From assembly GCF_001465595.2 (NCBI RefSeq), contig NZ_CP013481.2, forward strand, positions 992,001 through 1,056,000: DNA of 64,000 nucleotides. The letters run 5' to 3'. The notes below the pieces were generated by a model that saw nothing but the letters and a program-made list of their open reading frames with translations, had not been told where the DNA came from and did not search any database. How positions within the stretch are numbered: the first letter of the stretch is position 1; each line of letters starts with the position of its first letter. Shown here in pieces: positions 17,551 to 26,196 of this stretch. Source of the DNA: Pandoraea apista. GTDB taxonomy: Bacteria; Pseudomonadota; Gammaproteobacteria; Burkholderiales; Burkholderiaceae. A program made the translations under genes and the position numbers.

Positions 17551-17979
17551 TCAGCCAGCGATCATGTGGTGCAACTGATCGAGTTCCTGATTGAGCGCAC
17601 GTTGTTCCTCGCCCGACAGGCCGCCACCATGTTGCGCTGCCATGTCGCGGGTTTCCTGTGCAATGGCGTCAAGGCGGCGGTGCAACTCGTAGCCACGCGG
17701 CGGCGGGTAATAGCCCTGATTCACATGATTGTCGATCTCGCGGGACTCGTTGCCGATTCGGCGCTCGATCTGCTCGCGCCGTTGCACGGCGACCGTGTGC
17801 GGGTCCGGCTCCACGACGATTCGTGCGGCGGGAGCCGGGCGGGGCGGCTCGACCACGCAACCGGACAGGCTGCCAATGACGCCCGCGAGGCCGGCGATTA
17901 GCGCGACGGCGGCCAGTCCGCGAGTCTTGCCGGGCGTGCCGGCGGGTTGAGTGCGAGAAGGGGTGCGTGGGACGTTCAT
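17551..17979 (-). CDS. Small predicted lipoprotein, unknown function
   Basis: A 142-residue protein with an N-terminal membrane signal, AAVALIAGLAGVIGSLSGC, whose end LSGC is a lipobox (lipid on Cys about residue 48). The start at 17979 (MNVPRTPSRT) is the nearest ATG giving a signal-like N-terminus, though the n-region is long. The mature part begins with a Pro/Val-rich linker. It continues as a charged helical domain (RREQIERRIGNESREIDNHVNQGYYPPPRGYELHRRL...) probably facing the periplasm. No family is recognised by eye. It is divergent from the bestrophin-like gene. Confidence 0.65.
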   Translation of the reverse strand: MNVPRTPSRTQPAGTPGKTRGLAAVALIAGLAGVIGSLSGCVVEPPRPAPAARIVVEPDPHTVAVQRREQIERRIGNESREIDNHVNQGYYPPPRGYELHRRLDAIAQETRDMAAQHGGGLSGEEQRALNQELDQLHHMIAG

Positions 17980-18164
17980 GATCGTTATTGGCCCTGATGT
18001 ACGCCAAGACGGCGTATTGGCATTCTCGCCACCCGTACCCGCGACGAATAGCAATGTTTCAATCGGTTGCAACCATTTCAAACCCGTCAATATGGGCGTA
18101 TCATCCCGCCGCAGCGGCTCCCCCCCACAGCCTGTTCTTGCGCTCGCGAGCGCCATTTGTTGCC

Positions 18165-19076
18165 ATGATCGTCCGCCCCAATCTGCACTGGCTGCGCATG
18201 CTTTTCGTCGTGCGCGGTTCGATCTTGCCCAAGATCGCCCCGCAGCTCATCTTCACTACGATCATTTCGATAGTTGTCACGCTTGCCCACGGGCGCGTCT
18301 TCGAATGGAAGATTCCGCTCACGTTCATTCCGTTCTCGCTGATCGGGATTACGCTTGCGATCTTTCTCGGTTTTCGTAACACCACCAGCTACGCCCGCTA
18401 CTGGGAAGCGCGCATGCTCTGGGGCAGCGTGCTCAACGAGACGCGCGCACTGGCGCGTCAGTCGATGACGCTGGTATCGGACACCTCGGATTCGCCGCGC
18501 TTCGTCGCGTATCTCATCGCTTTCGTGCACGGTATGCGCCATCAGTTGCGTGGCACCGATCCCCGCGCCGACTTCGAACGGCTGCTCGGCAAGGAAGACC
18601 TGGCATGCCTCGCGCGCAAGCAGTTCAAGCCGATCACGATTCTGCTCATGGCGGGCGAGTGGCTGCGCGAGCGCCGGATGCAAGGGCAGATCGAGGCGCC
18701 GCTCGCGCAGGTCATGGAAATGCATCTGGACCGCCTCGGCGAGGCGATCGGCGGCTGCGAGCGGATCGCGACCACGCCGATCCCGTTCACCTACGGCGTG
18801 ATCCTCCACCGCGTAACGTACCTCTACAGCCTGTTGCTGCCATTCGGGCTGGTCGACTCCATCGGCCCGATGACCCCGGTGATCGTGGCCTTCATCTCGT
18901 ACACCTTCTTCGCGCTCGAAGCGGTTAGTGCCGAGATCGAGGAACCGTTCGGGCTGGAGCCGAACGACCTCGCACTCGACGCCATGTCCGAGACTATCGA
19001 GCAATCGTTGCGCGAGATCATTCACCGCCAGCACACCGCCCGGGTGCGCGCGCGCGACCATCACATCATTACTTGA
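18165..19076 (+). CDS. yneE: Bestrophin-like membrane channel (YneE type)
   Basis: A 303-residue protein that starts MIVRPNLHWLRMLFVVRGSI, almost the same opening as the E. coli bestrophin homologue YneE, which has the same length. Further marks are GFRNTTSYARYWEARMLWG, the bestrophin core, and several membrane segments. Bestrophins form pentameric anion or cation channels in the inner membrane. The ATG at 18165 is chosen by homology; the frame stays open further upstream but with no family match. No operon partner; its role in this organism is unknown. Confidence 0.85.
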   Translation: MIVRPNLHWLRMLFVVRGSILPKIAPQLIFTTIISIVVTLAHGRVFEWKIPLTFIPFSLIGITLAIFLGFRNTTSYARYWEARMLWGSVLNETRALARQSMTLVSDTSDSPRFVAYLIAFVHGMRHQLRGTDPRADFERLLGKEDLACLARKQFKPITILLMAGEWLRERRMQGQIEAPLAQVMEMHLDRLGEAIGGCERIATTPIPFTYGVILHRVTYLYSLLLPFGLVDSIGPMTPVIVAFISYTFFALEAVSAEIEEPFGLEPNDLALDAMSETIEQSLREIIHRQHTARVRARDHHIIT

Positions 19077-19085
19077 TGCTCCGAT

Positions 19086-19105
19086 ACTAAAGTACTTGCT
19101 TTAGT
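19086..19105. promoter_or_regulatory. Inverted repeat just upstream of arsR-like gene
   Basis: ACTAAAG (19086-19092) and CTTTAGT (19099-19105) form a perfect 7-bp inverted repeat with a 6-bp spacer, with a nested AAGTACTT palindrome at 19090-19097. It ends 7 bp before the ATG at 19113, a place where an autorepressing ArsR protein would block transcription. Binding is inferred. Confidence 0.55.
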
Positions 19106-19112
19106 TTATTAA

Positions 19113-19487
19113 ATGCCTATACTCAAGCACATGCTTGACCATGACAACGCCCTCGATCTGACCTTCCAGGCACTGGCCGATGTGTCGCGCCGCGCAATGC
19201 TCGCGCGGCTGGCGCAGGGGCCGGCGTCGGTCAGTGCGCTGGCACAGCCGCTGGCGATGTCGTTGCAGGCGGTCATGCAGCACCTGGCCGTGCTTGAGAG
19301 TGCGGGGCTGGTGCGAACGGAGAAGGCCGGCCGTGTGCGAACGTGCCGGATCGAACCCCAGGCGCTGAGTCTTGCCGAGCGGTGGATTAACCAGCGCCGT
19401 CACGAGTGGGAAGGTCATCTCGACCGATTGGGCGAGTATCTGGCCAGCCTGCCCCCCGAAGGAGCGTTTCATGAGGACAGCAAGTGA
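19113..19487 (+). CDS. ArsR/SmtB-family winged-helix regulator
   Basis: About 124 residues. The core LTFQALADVSRRAMLARLAQGPASVSALAQPLAMSLQAVMQHLAVLESAGLVRTEKAGRVRTCRIEP is the ArsR winged helix. There are no cysteine pairs for metal sensing, so it is probably one of the many ArsR proteins partnered with AHSA1-type proteins and not a metal sensor. The ATG at 19131 is an alternative start; neither candidate has a strong ribosome-binding site. The gene overlaps the next one by 17 nt, so the two are co-translated. Confidence 0.88.
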   Translation: MPILKHMLDHDNALDLTFQALADVSRRAMLARLAQGPASVSALAQPLAMSLQAVMQHLAVLESAGLVRTEKAGRVRTCRIEPQALSLAERWINQRRHEWEGHLDRLGEYLASLPPEGAFHEDSK

Positions 19488-20418
19488 AGCAAGGGTTGAG
19501 GCACAGCCGAAGCCGCTAACGGTCGGCCGGACATACGCCACCACGCGGGAAACGGTATTTCGTGCCTGGACAACGACCGAGGCGGTGAAGCGCTGGTTTT
19601 GCCCGACCGGCTACACCGTTCCCGAAGCGGAGATCGACGCCCGCGTAGGCGGCGCTTTCGATTTGAAAATGCAATCGCCGGAAGGCGAAGCGCACTGGAT
19701 TCGCGGACGCTTCATGGAGATCGACGCCCCCCGGCGTCTCGTGATCGACATGGAAGTGACCGACGCCAAGGGGCTGGCGCTGTTCGGCGCGCTCACGACG
19801 GCGTTGTTCACGGATGTGGCGCAGGGCACGCGCCTCGATGTCGAGCAACGTTATACCGTGCATGATCCTGCCTATGCCTGGATGCCCGAAGGGGCCGGCG
19901 CCGGTTGGGCTCAGACCTTGGACAAGCTCGGACGCGAGGTCATGCACGAGGCCGACGCGCCAACGCAGCGCAGCGTGGTGCATGCGACCTTCCGGATCGA
20001 GCGGCAGTACCCTGCCTCACCCGCGCGGGTCTTTCGTGCGCTGACCGAGCGAGAAGCCAAGGATCGCTGGTTCGCCACCAGTGAAGGCCTCACGGTGCTG
20101 GAGCGGTCGATGGACGCGCGACCGGGCGGTCGCGAAAGCGTGAGCGGGCGCTGGCCGAACGGCATGGTGTCTACCTTCGACGCAGTGTATTTCGATGTGG
20201 TGCCCGATACGCGGGTTGTCTATTCCTACGAAATGCATCTCGATACCCGCAAGATCTCGGTATCGCTCGCGACCATCGATTTGCGAGCAAAAGACGGCGG
20301 CACCCATCTTGTCATGACCGAGCAGGGGGCCTTTCTCGACGGTTACGACGATGCCGGTTCGCGCGAGCGCGGCACGCAGTTTCTGCTGGACGCCCTCGGT
20401 GCGTCGCTCACAGATTAA
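19471..20418 (+). CDS. Double AHSA1/SRPBCC-domain protein
   Basis: A 315-residue protein with two START-fold AHSA1 domains in a row. The first begins about residue 16 (LTVGRTYATTRETVFRAWTTTEAVKRWFCP). The second begins about residue 170 (VHATFRIERQYPASPARVFRALTEREAKDRWFAT). Both have the hydrophobic-cavity pattern of the family and the usual GG..E/S turn. Single-domain members normally have about 150 residues, so this is a fusion or internal duplication. The start at 19471 is set by GAAGGAG at 19458-19464. Ligand and activity are unknown. Confidence 0.85.
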   Translation: MRTASEARVEAQPKPLTVGRTYATTRETVFRAWTTTEAVKRWFCPTGYTVPEAEIDARVGGAFDLKMQSPEGEAHWIRGRFMEIDAPRRLVIDMEVTDAKGLALFGALTTALFTDVAQGTRLDVEQRYTVHDPAYAWMPEGAGAGWAQTLDKLGREVMHEADAPTQRSVVHATFRIERQYPASPARVFRALTEREAKDRWFATSEGLTVLERSMDARPGGRESVSGRWPNGMVSTFDAVYFDVVPDTRVVYSYEMHLDTRKISVSLATIDLRAKDGGTHLVMTEQGAFLDGYDDAGSRERGTQFLLDALGASLTD

Positions 20419-20449
20419 GCCGTTTCCGCCTCGTTCCCTTTCTTGCGCA

Positions 20450-20491
20450 ACGCCGCTTTTCCTCGGCACAACGAGGGTGAGCGGCGTTTTT
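20450..20491 (+). terminator. Terminator after the AHSA1 gene
   Basis: ACGCCGCT (20450-20457) pairs with AGCGGCGT (20480-20487), with an inner CCTCG/CGAGG stem, followed by TTTT. It sits 32 bp after the stop codon. Confidence 0.8.
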
Positions 20492-20653
20492 CATGAGCGC
20501 GTGCACCGATATGGTGCCATCGATTCTTATCGAATGACGCAATAGTTCCTCGACAAATATCGCGTTTTTCATCACGGCGGCGAGTTCTAGACTTCCTTCC
20601 ATCGACGGCGCAATTCAAAACAAAGTCGTCGCAACTAGACAGGAGTTAGGAAA

Positions 20654-21061
20654 ATGAACCGCAAGAACATCGCAATCGCCCTTATCGCCGCCGTGGCTTC
20701 GCTCGGTGCCGTTGCCAGCAACGCTGCAGAAAATGGCAACAACTATCCTGAAGTCGCCTCGCAAGGTCAGCCGCTCACGCGTGCCGACGTGCTGGCCGAT
20801 CTGGCACAGGCCCGCGCTCAGGGCGTGATCCCGCACGGCGACGCCGACTATCCGGTGTATGTCGCCTCGGGCCCGGCCAAGAGCCGTACCGAAGTGAAGG
20901 CCGAACTGGCTCAGGCGCGCGCCGAAGGCCTGATGGCGCAAAACGACGTCGACTACCCGATCGTCGCCTCGCAAGGCGCGACCGCGTCGCGCGCCGACGT
21001 GAAGCAGGAACTGGCCCGCGCCCGTGCCGCTGGCGAGCTGAACGTCAGCCAAGGCAGCTAA
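20654..21061 (+). CDS. Secreted DUF4148-family protein with three 35-residue repeats
   Basis: A 135-residue protein with a Sec signal peptide (MNRKNIAIALIAAVASLGAVASNA). The rest of the protein is three tandem copies of one unit of exactly 35 residues starting at Tyr31, Tyr66 and Tyr101. Each copy runs YP..VAS...., then SR(A/T)(D/E)VK.EL(A)QARA.G, the DUF4148 core. The family is common in Burkholderiaceae, and members are small periplasmic proteins of unknown role. AGGAG lies at 20641-20645, 8 bp before the ATG. Strong terminators flank the gene on both sides, so it is a single-gene transcript. Confidence 0.88.
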   Translation: MNRKNIAIALIAAVASLGAVASNAAENGNNYPEVASQGQPLTRADVLADLAQARAQGVIPHGDADYPVYVASGPAKSRTEVKAELAQARAEGLMAQNDVDYPIVASQGATASRADVKQELARARAAGELNVSQGS

Positions 21062-21090
21062 TCGTTCGCCGGCAGTCGCAGCAAACTAAA

Positions 21091-21125
21091 AAAGCCGCCC
21101 CGGGTGAGAAACCCGGGGCGGCTTT
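21091..21125. terminator. Strong bidirectional terminator
   Basis: A perfect 15-bp stem: 21091-21105 (AAAGCCGCCCCGGGT) with 21111-21125, loop GAGAA. The A-run on the left and T-run on the right let it work in both directions, between the DUF4148 gene and the convergent ferritin-like gene. Confidence 0.93.
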
Positions 21126-21168
21126 TTGACGTCTGGGCCTCCCTGTGGCCGGGCGCCGGTCGCGGCGC

Positions 21169-22089
21169 TCAGGCTTTCATGAAGCGTAGCGCGATGCGCG
21201 CGAGTCTGGGCACGAAGGTCGGGCGCAACAGGCGCTGGTCGTAGCCGCCCATGCGTCGCGCATCTTCTTCCAGACACAGCGCGATCAGCTCGCGAGGTTT
21301 GAGCGATTCGCCGATATCGGCAGTGCCGGTCGCGGGGAAGTTGGCGTCTCGCGCCACGCCGTCGGTATCGATGCCGCGTGCAATCGCCAGGCGATCCCAG
21401 ATCAAGGTGACCCAGACGGCCACAACGCGTGCATAGAACCACGGGCGCTTCCAGAAGGGCAGATTGCGCCGGTGCCAGGCCACCCAGTTCGCGAAGAACA
21501 GAATGTGCCGCGCTTCTTCCTGAATGACGGGCTCGAACGTTTCGACCAGCGCTTCGGGAAAGTAGCCGGAGCGTTGGGCCGAGCGGAACAGGCCGAAGGC
21601 GACGAAGCTGTCGATGCATTCGCTGAAGCCCGTTTTCATCCATGCCCATTCGGCGTCTTTGGGCGGCGGGTAAGCCGGTTCGGGCGCGAGTTCAATGCCG
21701 TACGCCTCGACCAGTCTGGATAGCACGACCTTGTGGCGGGCTTCTTCCTCGCCGTCCATGACCAGCGCTTCGCGCAGTAACGGGTCCTGAATCGTGTTGG
21801 CGTAGGTCGCCACGCGTATCGACGCGCGACCTTCGGTCTGAACGGCAATGTCCCAGATCGGTAAGGCTGTCAGACGCCGGAGGGCGTCGGGGGCCAGCGT
21901 TGGCCAGTCGATAACGGAGGGCTTGTAAGGGTTGTGGGACTCGAGCAGCATGCGGCAAAACATGCGTTTGTGGGAGTCCGAACCAATAGGTATGGCGCCA
22001 TCGACATCGTATTGCCAATGGCGCATGACATGGTCGGCCTGTGCGACGGCAACGGCTAGCGTGTCGGACATCTGGTCGGGATATCGCAT
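21169..22089 (-). CDS. Ferritin-like diiron protein, unknown substrate
   Basis: A 306-residue protein with two E-x-x-H motifs in the spacing of a ferritin-like four-helix bundle: Glu116-Ala-Arg-His119 (in DGEEEARH) and Glu192-Ala-Arg-His195 (in IQEEARH). Single glutamates that could complete the site are at Glu86 (QTEGRAS) and Glu157 (GFSECID). That is the full E/ExxH/E/ExxH ligand set for a diiron centre, as in oxygenases and oxidases of this fold. A Trp-rich segment about residues 205-235 may touch a membrane. No gene neighbour indicates a substrate. The fold is well supported; the reaction is unknown. Confidence 0.78.
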   Translation of the reverse strand: MRYPDQMSDTLAVAVAQADHVMRHWQYDVDGAIPIGSDSHKRMFCRMLLESHNPYKPSVIDWPTLAPDALRRLTALPIWDIAVQTEGRASIRVATYANTIQDPLLREALVMDGEEEARHKVVLSRLVEAYGIELAPEPAYPPPKDAEWAWMKTGFSECIDSFVAFGLFRSAQRSGYFPEALVETFEPVIQEEARHILFFANWVAWHRRNLPFWKRPWFYARVVAVWVTLIWDRLAIARGIDTDGVARDANFPATGTADIGESLKPRELIALCLEEDARRMGGYDQRLLRPTFVPRLARIALRFMKA

Positions 22090-22194
22090 GAGATATGGAT
22101 CTTGTCAGCGTCTGCAAAAATCATATCACCAAGCGACGGCCGGGCGCCGTGCAGGATGCACTGCCCGGCGCGTCCGGCATGCGCTTGCGAGGCG

Positions 22195-23517
22195 TCAGAA
22201 AAGATACATTCCGGCAATGAAAATCACACCCGAGAACAGCAGCGCCGTCACGCAATAGCCCATGATGTCGCGCACGCCCAGACCGGCAATGGCGAGTGCG
22301 GGCAGCGCCCAGAACGGCTGCGCCATGTTTGTCCACGCTTCGCCGTAGGCAATCGCCATGGCGGCTTTGCCCATATCTGCCCCCAGGGCTTGCGCAGCGG
22401 GCATGACGAACGGACCTTGCACGACCCAGTGGCCGCCGCCCGACGGCACGGCGAAGTTGATGACGGCAGAACTGAGGAAGGCAAGCAGCGGGAATGTGTG
22501 CACGTTGGCGATTTCAATGAACCAGTTCGTGATGACGCCCGCGAGACCCGAGTGATCCATCGTTGCCTGAATGCCGGCATAGAAGGGGAACTGGATCATG
22601 ATGCCGGATGCGCCGCGTGCCGCATTCGCCACGGCGCGTGCATAGGCCATTGGCGTGCGGTGCAGCAGAATGCCGATGCCGAGAAACGCAATGTTCACGG
22701 TGTCGATATCGAGCGAAAAGCCCTTGGTGATGGTGCGCAGTATGAGATATCCGGCAATCAGCGCGAACACCAGCAGCGAGAGCAGGCGGCTTTCTTCAAG
22801 CTTCTCGGCGAGCGTGGCGTCGGGGCCGAGCACGCGCTCATGGGTGGGTTCGTCGACCAGCAGCTTCGGATCGACCGTAACCACTTCGCTCGGGCGCGGC
22901 ATCATCGCGCGGGCGAGCAACGGCAGCATGACGATCAGGCCGATCGTGATGAAAGCGTTGTAACCGGTAAAGAGCGTTTGCGAGACGGGAATCAGGCCGA
23001 CGACCTTTTCCATCGGATTACCATGCGTTGCCGCCACGAGCGGCACCGACCCGGACAATCCGCCATGCCACGTCAGAAACCCCATGTAGGCGCACGCGAC
23101 GAGCAGACGATAATCGGTGCCCTTCACCTGACGCGCGACTTCGCGCGCGAACATGGCCCCGAGCACAAGACCGAAGCCCCAGTTGATCGCACATGCCACG
23201 CCGGCGAGCAGCGCAACCATCATCGTGGCCTGTGCCGGGGAGCGGGCCGAACCGGCCAGTGCCGCCATGGCGCGCTTCATCGGTGCAGAGCTGGCAAGGG
23301 CGTGGCCCGTTACCAGAATCATTGCCATCTGCATTGAAAATGCGAGCAGATTCCAGAATCCCGAGCCCCACAACAGCACGAGATCACCCGGCGTCTTGGG
23401 CGTGAAACCCAAGGCCAGTGCGAAGGTAATGATGGTGAGGAAAATGGCGAAGATGAGCGGGTCGGGCAAAAAGCGATGCACTACCTGCGTGAAAAAACGG
23501 GAAATACTCTTGACCAC
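22195..23517 (-). CDS. atoE: Short-chain fatty acid transporter (AtoE family)
   Basis: A 440-residue membrane protein with about twelve hydrophobic segments. The block FAVPSGGGHWVVQGPFVMPAAQALG is characteristic of AtoE, the short-chain fatty acid (acetoacetate/butyrate) permease, and MVALLAGVACAINWGFGLVLGAMFARE fits the same family. No atoDAB or beta-oxidation gene is adjacent, so it is an orphan transporter here. Family placement is firm; the exact substrate is by analogy. Confidence 0.9.
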   Translation of the reverse strand: MVKSISRFFTQVVHRFLPDPLIFAIFLTIITFALALGFTPKTPGDLVLLWGSGFWNLLAFSMQMAMILVTGHALASSAPMKRAMAALAGSARSPAQATMMVALLAGVACAINWGFGLVLGAMFAREVARQVKGTDYRLLVACAYMGFLTWHGGLSGSVPLVAATHGNPMEKVVGLIPVSQTLFTGYNAFITIGLIVMLPLLARAMMPRPSEVVTVDPKLLVDEPTHERVLGPDATLAEKLEESRLLSLLVFALIAGYLILRTITKGFSLDIDTVNIAFLGIGILLHRTPMAYARAVANAARGASGIMIQFPFYAGIQATMDHSGLAGVITNWFIEIANVHTFPLLAFLSSAVINFAVPSGGGHWVVQGPFVMPAAQALGADMGKAAMAIAYGEAWTNMAQPFWALPALAIAGLGVRDIMGYCVTALLFSGVIFIAGMYLF

Positions 23518-23786
23518 AGTTGCCTCTTCCTTATTGTTAACATATTAATTTCGGCATTCTGCCACGCGTTCACGGCAAGGGCATGACGTAAAACTGCGTA
23601 ATGTCAAAGCGGCGGCGCGTGTGGCATGCGCGGGGCGGCGTGGTGCGCCCGGTTGTGAAATATTTGGTAATTGTTGCAGCGCGTGCAACGCAGGTATTCG
23701 CCGACGCAGGTATATCGGCGACACACAGATGCTTACACTGTGGAGTCCGCTGTGGCTGTTTCGCAGCTTTTTGCACTGGACTCATC

Positions 23787-24230
23787 ATGACGCTGACCCT
23801 TGAGCAACTCTTCCCGCAGCATCGTCCCGAAGGTGACGCCGTAGCGACGGCGCTCGACAGCCACGCCGTAGTACAGGCGCTGTCGCTGGCCTGCGCCGAG
23901 CATCCGCTCGTCTTGCTGCGCATGATGTACCCGGCCACCGATGCGAACACGCACCGCAGCCGCGACGAACTCGCGGAGGTGCTGCACCGCCACGGGCTGC
24001 ATCAGGTCGCGGGGTTGATCGAAGAGGAATCGCCGTATCTGATGTTCACGTCGGCCGAGCATGCGCATCTCACGCTCGTGGAGATTCGCCGCTACTCGGC
24101 GGCTATCGCCGTGCATCTCTACTACCGCGGGCTCGCGGGCAGCGATGCCGAGGCGCGGTTGCGTGCCGATGCGACCGCACCGGCCGAAGGGCATTTCCGT
24201 CCGTTCGACGGTTTCGCCCGCGCCATGTAA
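23787..24230 (+). CDS. Hypothetical soluble protein
   Basis: A 147-residue, mostly helical, soluble protein without signal peptide or membrane segment. The start at 23787 (MTLTLEQLFPQHRPEGD) is chosen because upstream residues in the same frame look like non-coding DNA. The sequence has a central QVAGLIEEESPYLMFTSAEHAHLTLVEIRRY segment but no motif I recognise. It is convergent with the kefC gene, 43 bp away. Codon use matches its neighbours, so it is probably a real gene. Confidence 0.6.
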   Translation: MTLTLEQLFPQHRPEGDAVATALDSHAVVQALSLACAEHPLVLLRMMYPATDANTHRSRDELAEVLHRHGLHQVAGLIEEESPYLMFTSAEHAHLTLVEIRRYSAAIAVHLYYRGLAGSDAEARLRADATAPAEGHFRPFDGFARAM

Positions 24231-24273
24231 CGGCGTTGGCAACGCGCCCCCGGGGACGCTGCCGGCCGGAGGT

Positions 24274-26196
24274 TCAGGCGCGGTCGTCTTCGCGGGCGGA
24301 TGTGTCGCCGGCCGGCGGGGGCTTCGTGGCGGACGACGGGGTTGGCGAAGGTGTCATGTCGGGCGCCGTCTCGCCGTCCCAGCCGAAGGTGACCTGCCGC
24401 TGCGCGCGACGCTGTTCGCGCTCGCGCGTCATCTGCTCTTCGAACTGGCGGCGGCCCTCCTTCGCCGTGGCGATCATCTTGTTGCGATCCTGATACGAAG
24501 GATACATTTCGTCGGTCAGCTGGAGATTGGCACGACGAAATGCCATCGTCGCCTCGCGCGCTTCCGCTGCCGGCCAGCCCAGCGCTTCAAGGACCGAGCG
24601 CGCGCTGCGCAGCGACGACTCGAAGACTTCCCGCTCGATGTGCTTCACACCGCGATCGCGAAGCTGGAACAGGTGGCCGACATTCCGTGCCCGGGCCACG
24701 ACCGGAACGTCGGGAAAGTTCTCGCGCATCAGATCGACGATCTCGAGCGATTGATCGACGTCGTCGACCGCCACGACAACGGCTCGCGCTTGTGCGACTC
24801 CCGCAATACGCAGCAGATCGAGACGCGTGGCGTCGCCATAGAACACGCGAAAGCCGATCTGGCGCAGGCTCTCGATGGTGTCGGGGTCGTGATCGAGCAC
24901 AGTAATCGACACGCCTTGCGGCACTAACGCGCGGCCGACGATCTGACCGTAGCGGCCGAAGCCGCAGATCACGACGCTGGCCGATTGCGGCTCGGCAATT
25001 TCCTTCATACGCGGCGATCCCTTCAGGCTGTAGCGCGGCAACAGCCATTTGTCGATGGCCACGAGCAGCAGCGGCGAGATCAGCATTGACAGCGCGACGG
25101 CACCGATCAGAAACGACGACACCGCCGGCGGCAACACCTGCGGTCCTGCCGACTGAAACACCACAAACGCGAATTCGCCGCCCTGCGCGAGCAGTAGTGT
25201 GAAGATCGGCCGCTCCTGATAAGGCAGTTGCATCAATCGCGACACACCGTAGATGGCAAGACCCTTCAGCGCCATAAAGCCGACGACGACGGCGATCATG
25301 CGCAGCGGTTGCGCGAGCAGAACGCCGAAGTCGATGCTCATGCCGACCGCGATGAAGAACAGCCCGAGCAGCAGGCCCTTGAACGGTTCGATATCGGTTT
25401 CCAGCTCGCGGCGGTATTCGCTCTCGGCGAGCAGCACGCCGGCCAGGAAGGCACCGAGCGCCATCGACAGGCCGACCCACTGCATTAACGCGGCGATGGC
25501 CACGACCAGCAGCAGCGATGCTGCCGTGAAAATTTCGGGTGTGCGGCTGTTGGCGATCCAGCGTAGCAGCGGGCGCAACGCGAGGCGGCCGCCGAGAATG
25601 ATCGCGGCAATCACGCCCACGATCTTCAGCGCTTCGAGCGCGCGCGCCGTGCCCGTCATGACATGGCTGTCGACGGAATTGGCGAGCAGGGGCAGCAACG
25701 CGAGAATCGGAATGGCGGCCACGTCCTGAAACAGCAGGATCGAGAAGCCGGCCTGACCGCTGGGGGTGGCGAGAAGGTTGCGCTCTGCCATGACCTGCAA
25801 GGCGATCGCTGTGGATGACAACGCGAGACCGAGCGCCGCAACGAGTGCAATGCGCCACGGCGCGCCTAATGCAATGCCCACCCCGAAGAGCAGCACGGCG
25901 CAGCCCAGCACCTGTGCGGAACCCCATCCGAAGATCGGTCGTCGCAGATTCCACAGACGCCGCGGTTCCAGTTCAAGGCCCACGAGGAACAACATCAGCA
26001 CCACGCCGAACTCGGCGAAGTGCAGCACGTCTTCCACGCGCGAGACGAGACCGAGGCCCCACGGGCCGATGGCGATCCCGGCGGCGAGATAACCGATGAT
26101 CGCGCCAAGCCCCAACGCACGAGACAGCGGCACGACGATGACCGCTGCTGCCAGGTAAATCAGGCTGGCGAGCAGCCAGGCGGGCACATGTTCCAT
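24274..26196 (-). CDS. kefC: Glutathione-regulated potassium-efflux-type antiporter (KefB/KefC, CPA2)
   Basis: A 640-residue CPA2 antiporter. Residues 1 to about 385 form a multi-helix membrane domain with the Kef signature FLVGLELEPRRLW. From about 405 comes an RCK/TrkA-N nucleotide-binding domain (VVICGFGRYGQIVGRALVPQGVSITVLDHDPDTIESL...), and the C-terminus is a charged tail. Kef systems exchange potassium for protons and acidify the cell during electrophile stress, gated by glutathione adducts. The gene for its flavoprotein partner lies directly upstream with a one-base stop/start overlap, which supports a Kef complex instead of a generic Na/H antiporter. Confidence 0.9.
   Translation of the reverse strand: MEHVPAWLLASLIYLAAAVIVVPLSRALGLGAIIGYLAAGIAIGPWGLGLVSRVEDVLHFAEFGVVLMLFLVGLELEPRRLWNLRRPIFGWGSAQVLGCAVLLFGVGIALGAPWRIALVAALGLALSSTAIALQVMAERNLLATPSGQAGFSILLFQDVAAIPILALLPLLANSVDSHVMTGTARALEALKIVGVIAAIILGGRLALRPLLRWIANSRTPEIFTAASLLLVVAIAALMQWVGLSMALGAFLAGVLLAESEYRRELETDIEPFKGLLLGLFFIAVGMSIDFGVLLAQPLRMIAVVVGFMALKGLAIYGVSRLMQLPYQERPIFTLLLAQGGEFAFVVFQSAGPQVLPPAVSSFLIGAVALSMLISPLLLVAIDKWLLPRYSLKGSPRMKEIAEPQSASVVICGFGRYGQIVGRALVPQGVSITVLDHDPDTIESLRQIGFRVFYGDATRLDLLRIAGVAQARAVVVAVDDVDQSLEIVDLMRENFPDVPVVARARNVGHLFQLRDRGVKHIEREVFESSLRSARSVLEALGWPAAEAREATMAFRRANLQLTDEMYPSYQDRNKMIATAKEGRRQFEEQMTREREQRRAQRQVTFGWDGETAPDMTPSPTPSSATKPPPAGDTSAREDDRA

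Noticed and set aside
22102..23337. 411-codon plus-strand frame opposite atoE
   Set aside because: Arg/His-rich shadow of a clear membrane transporter gene.
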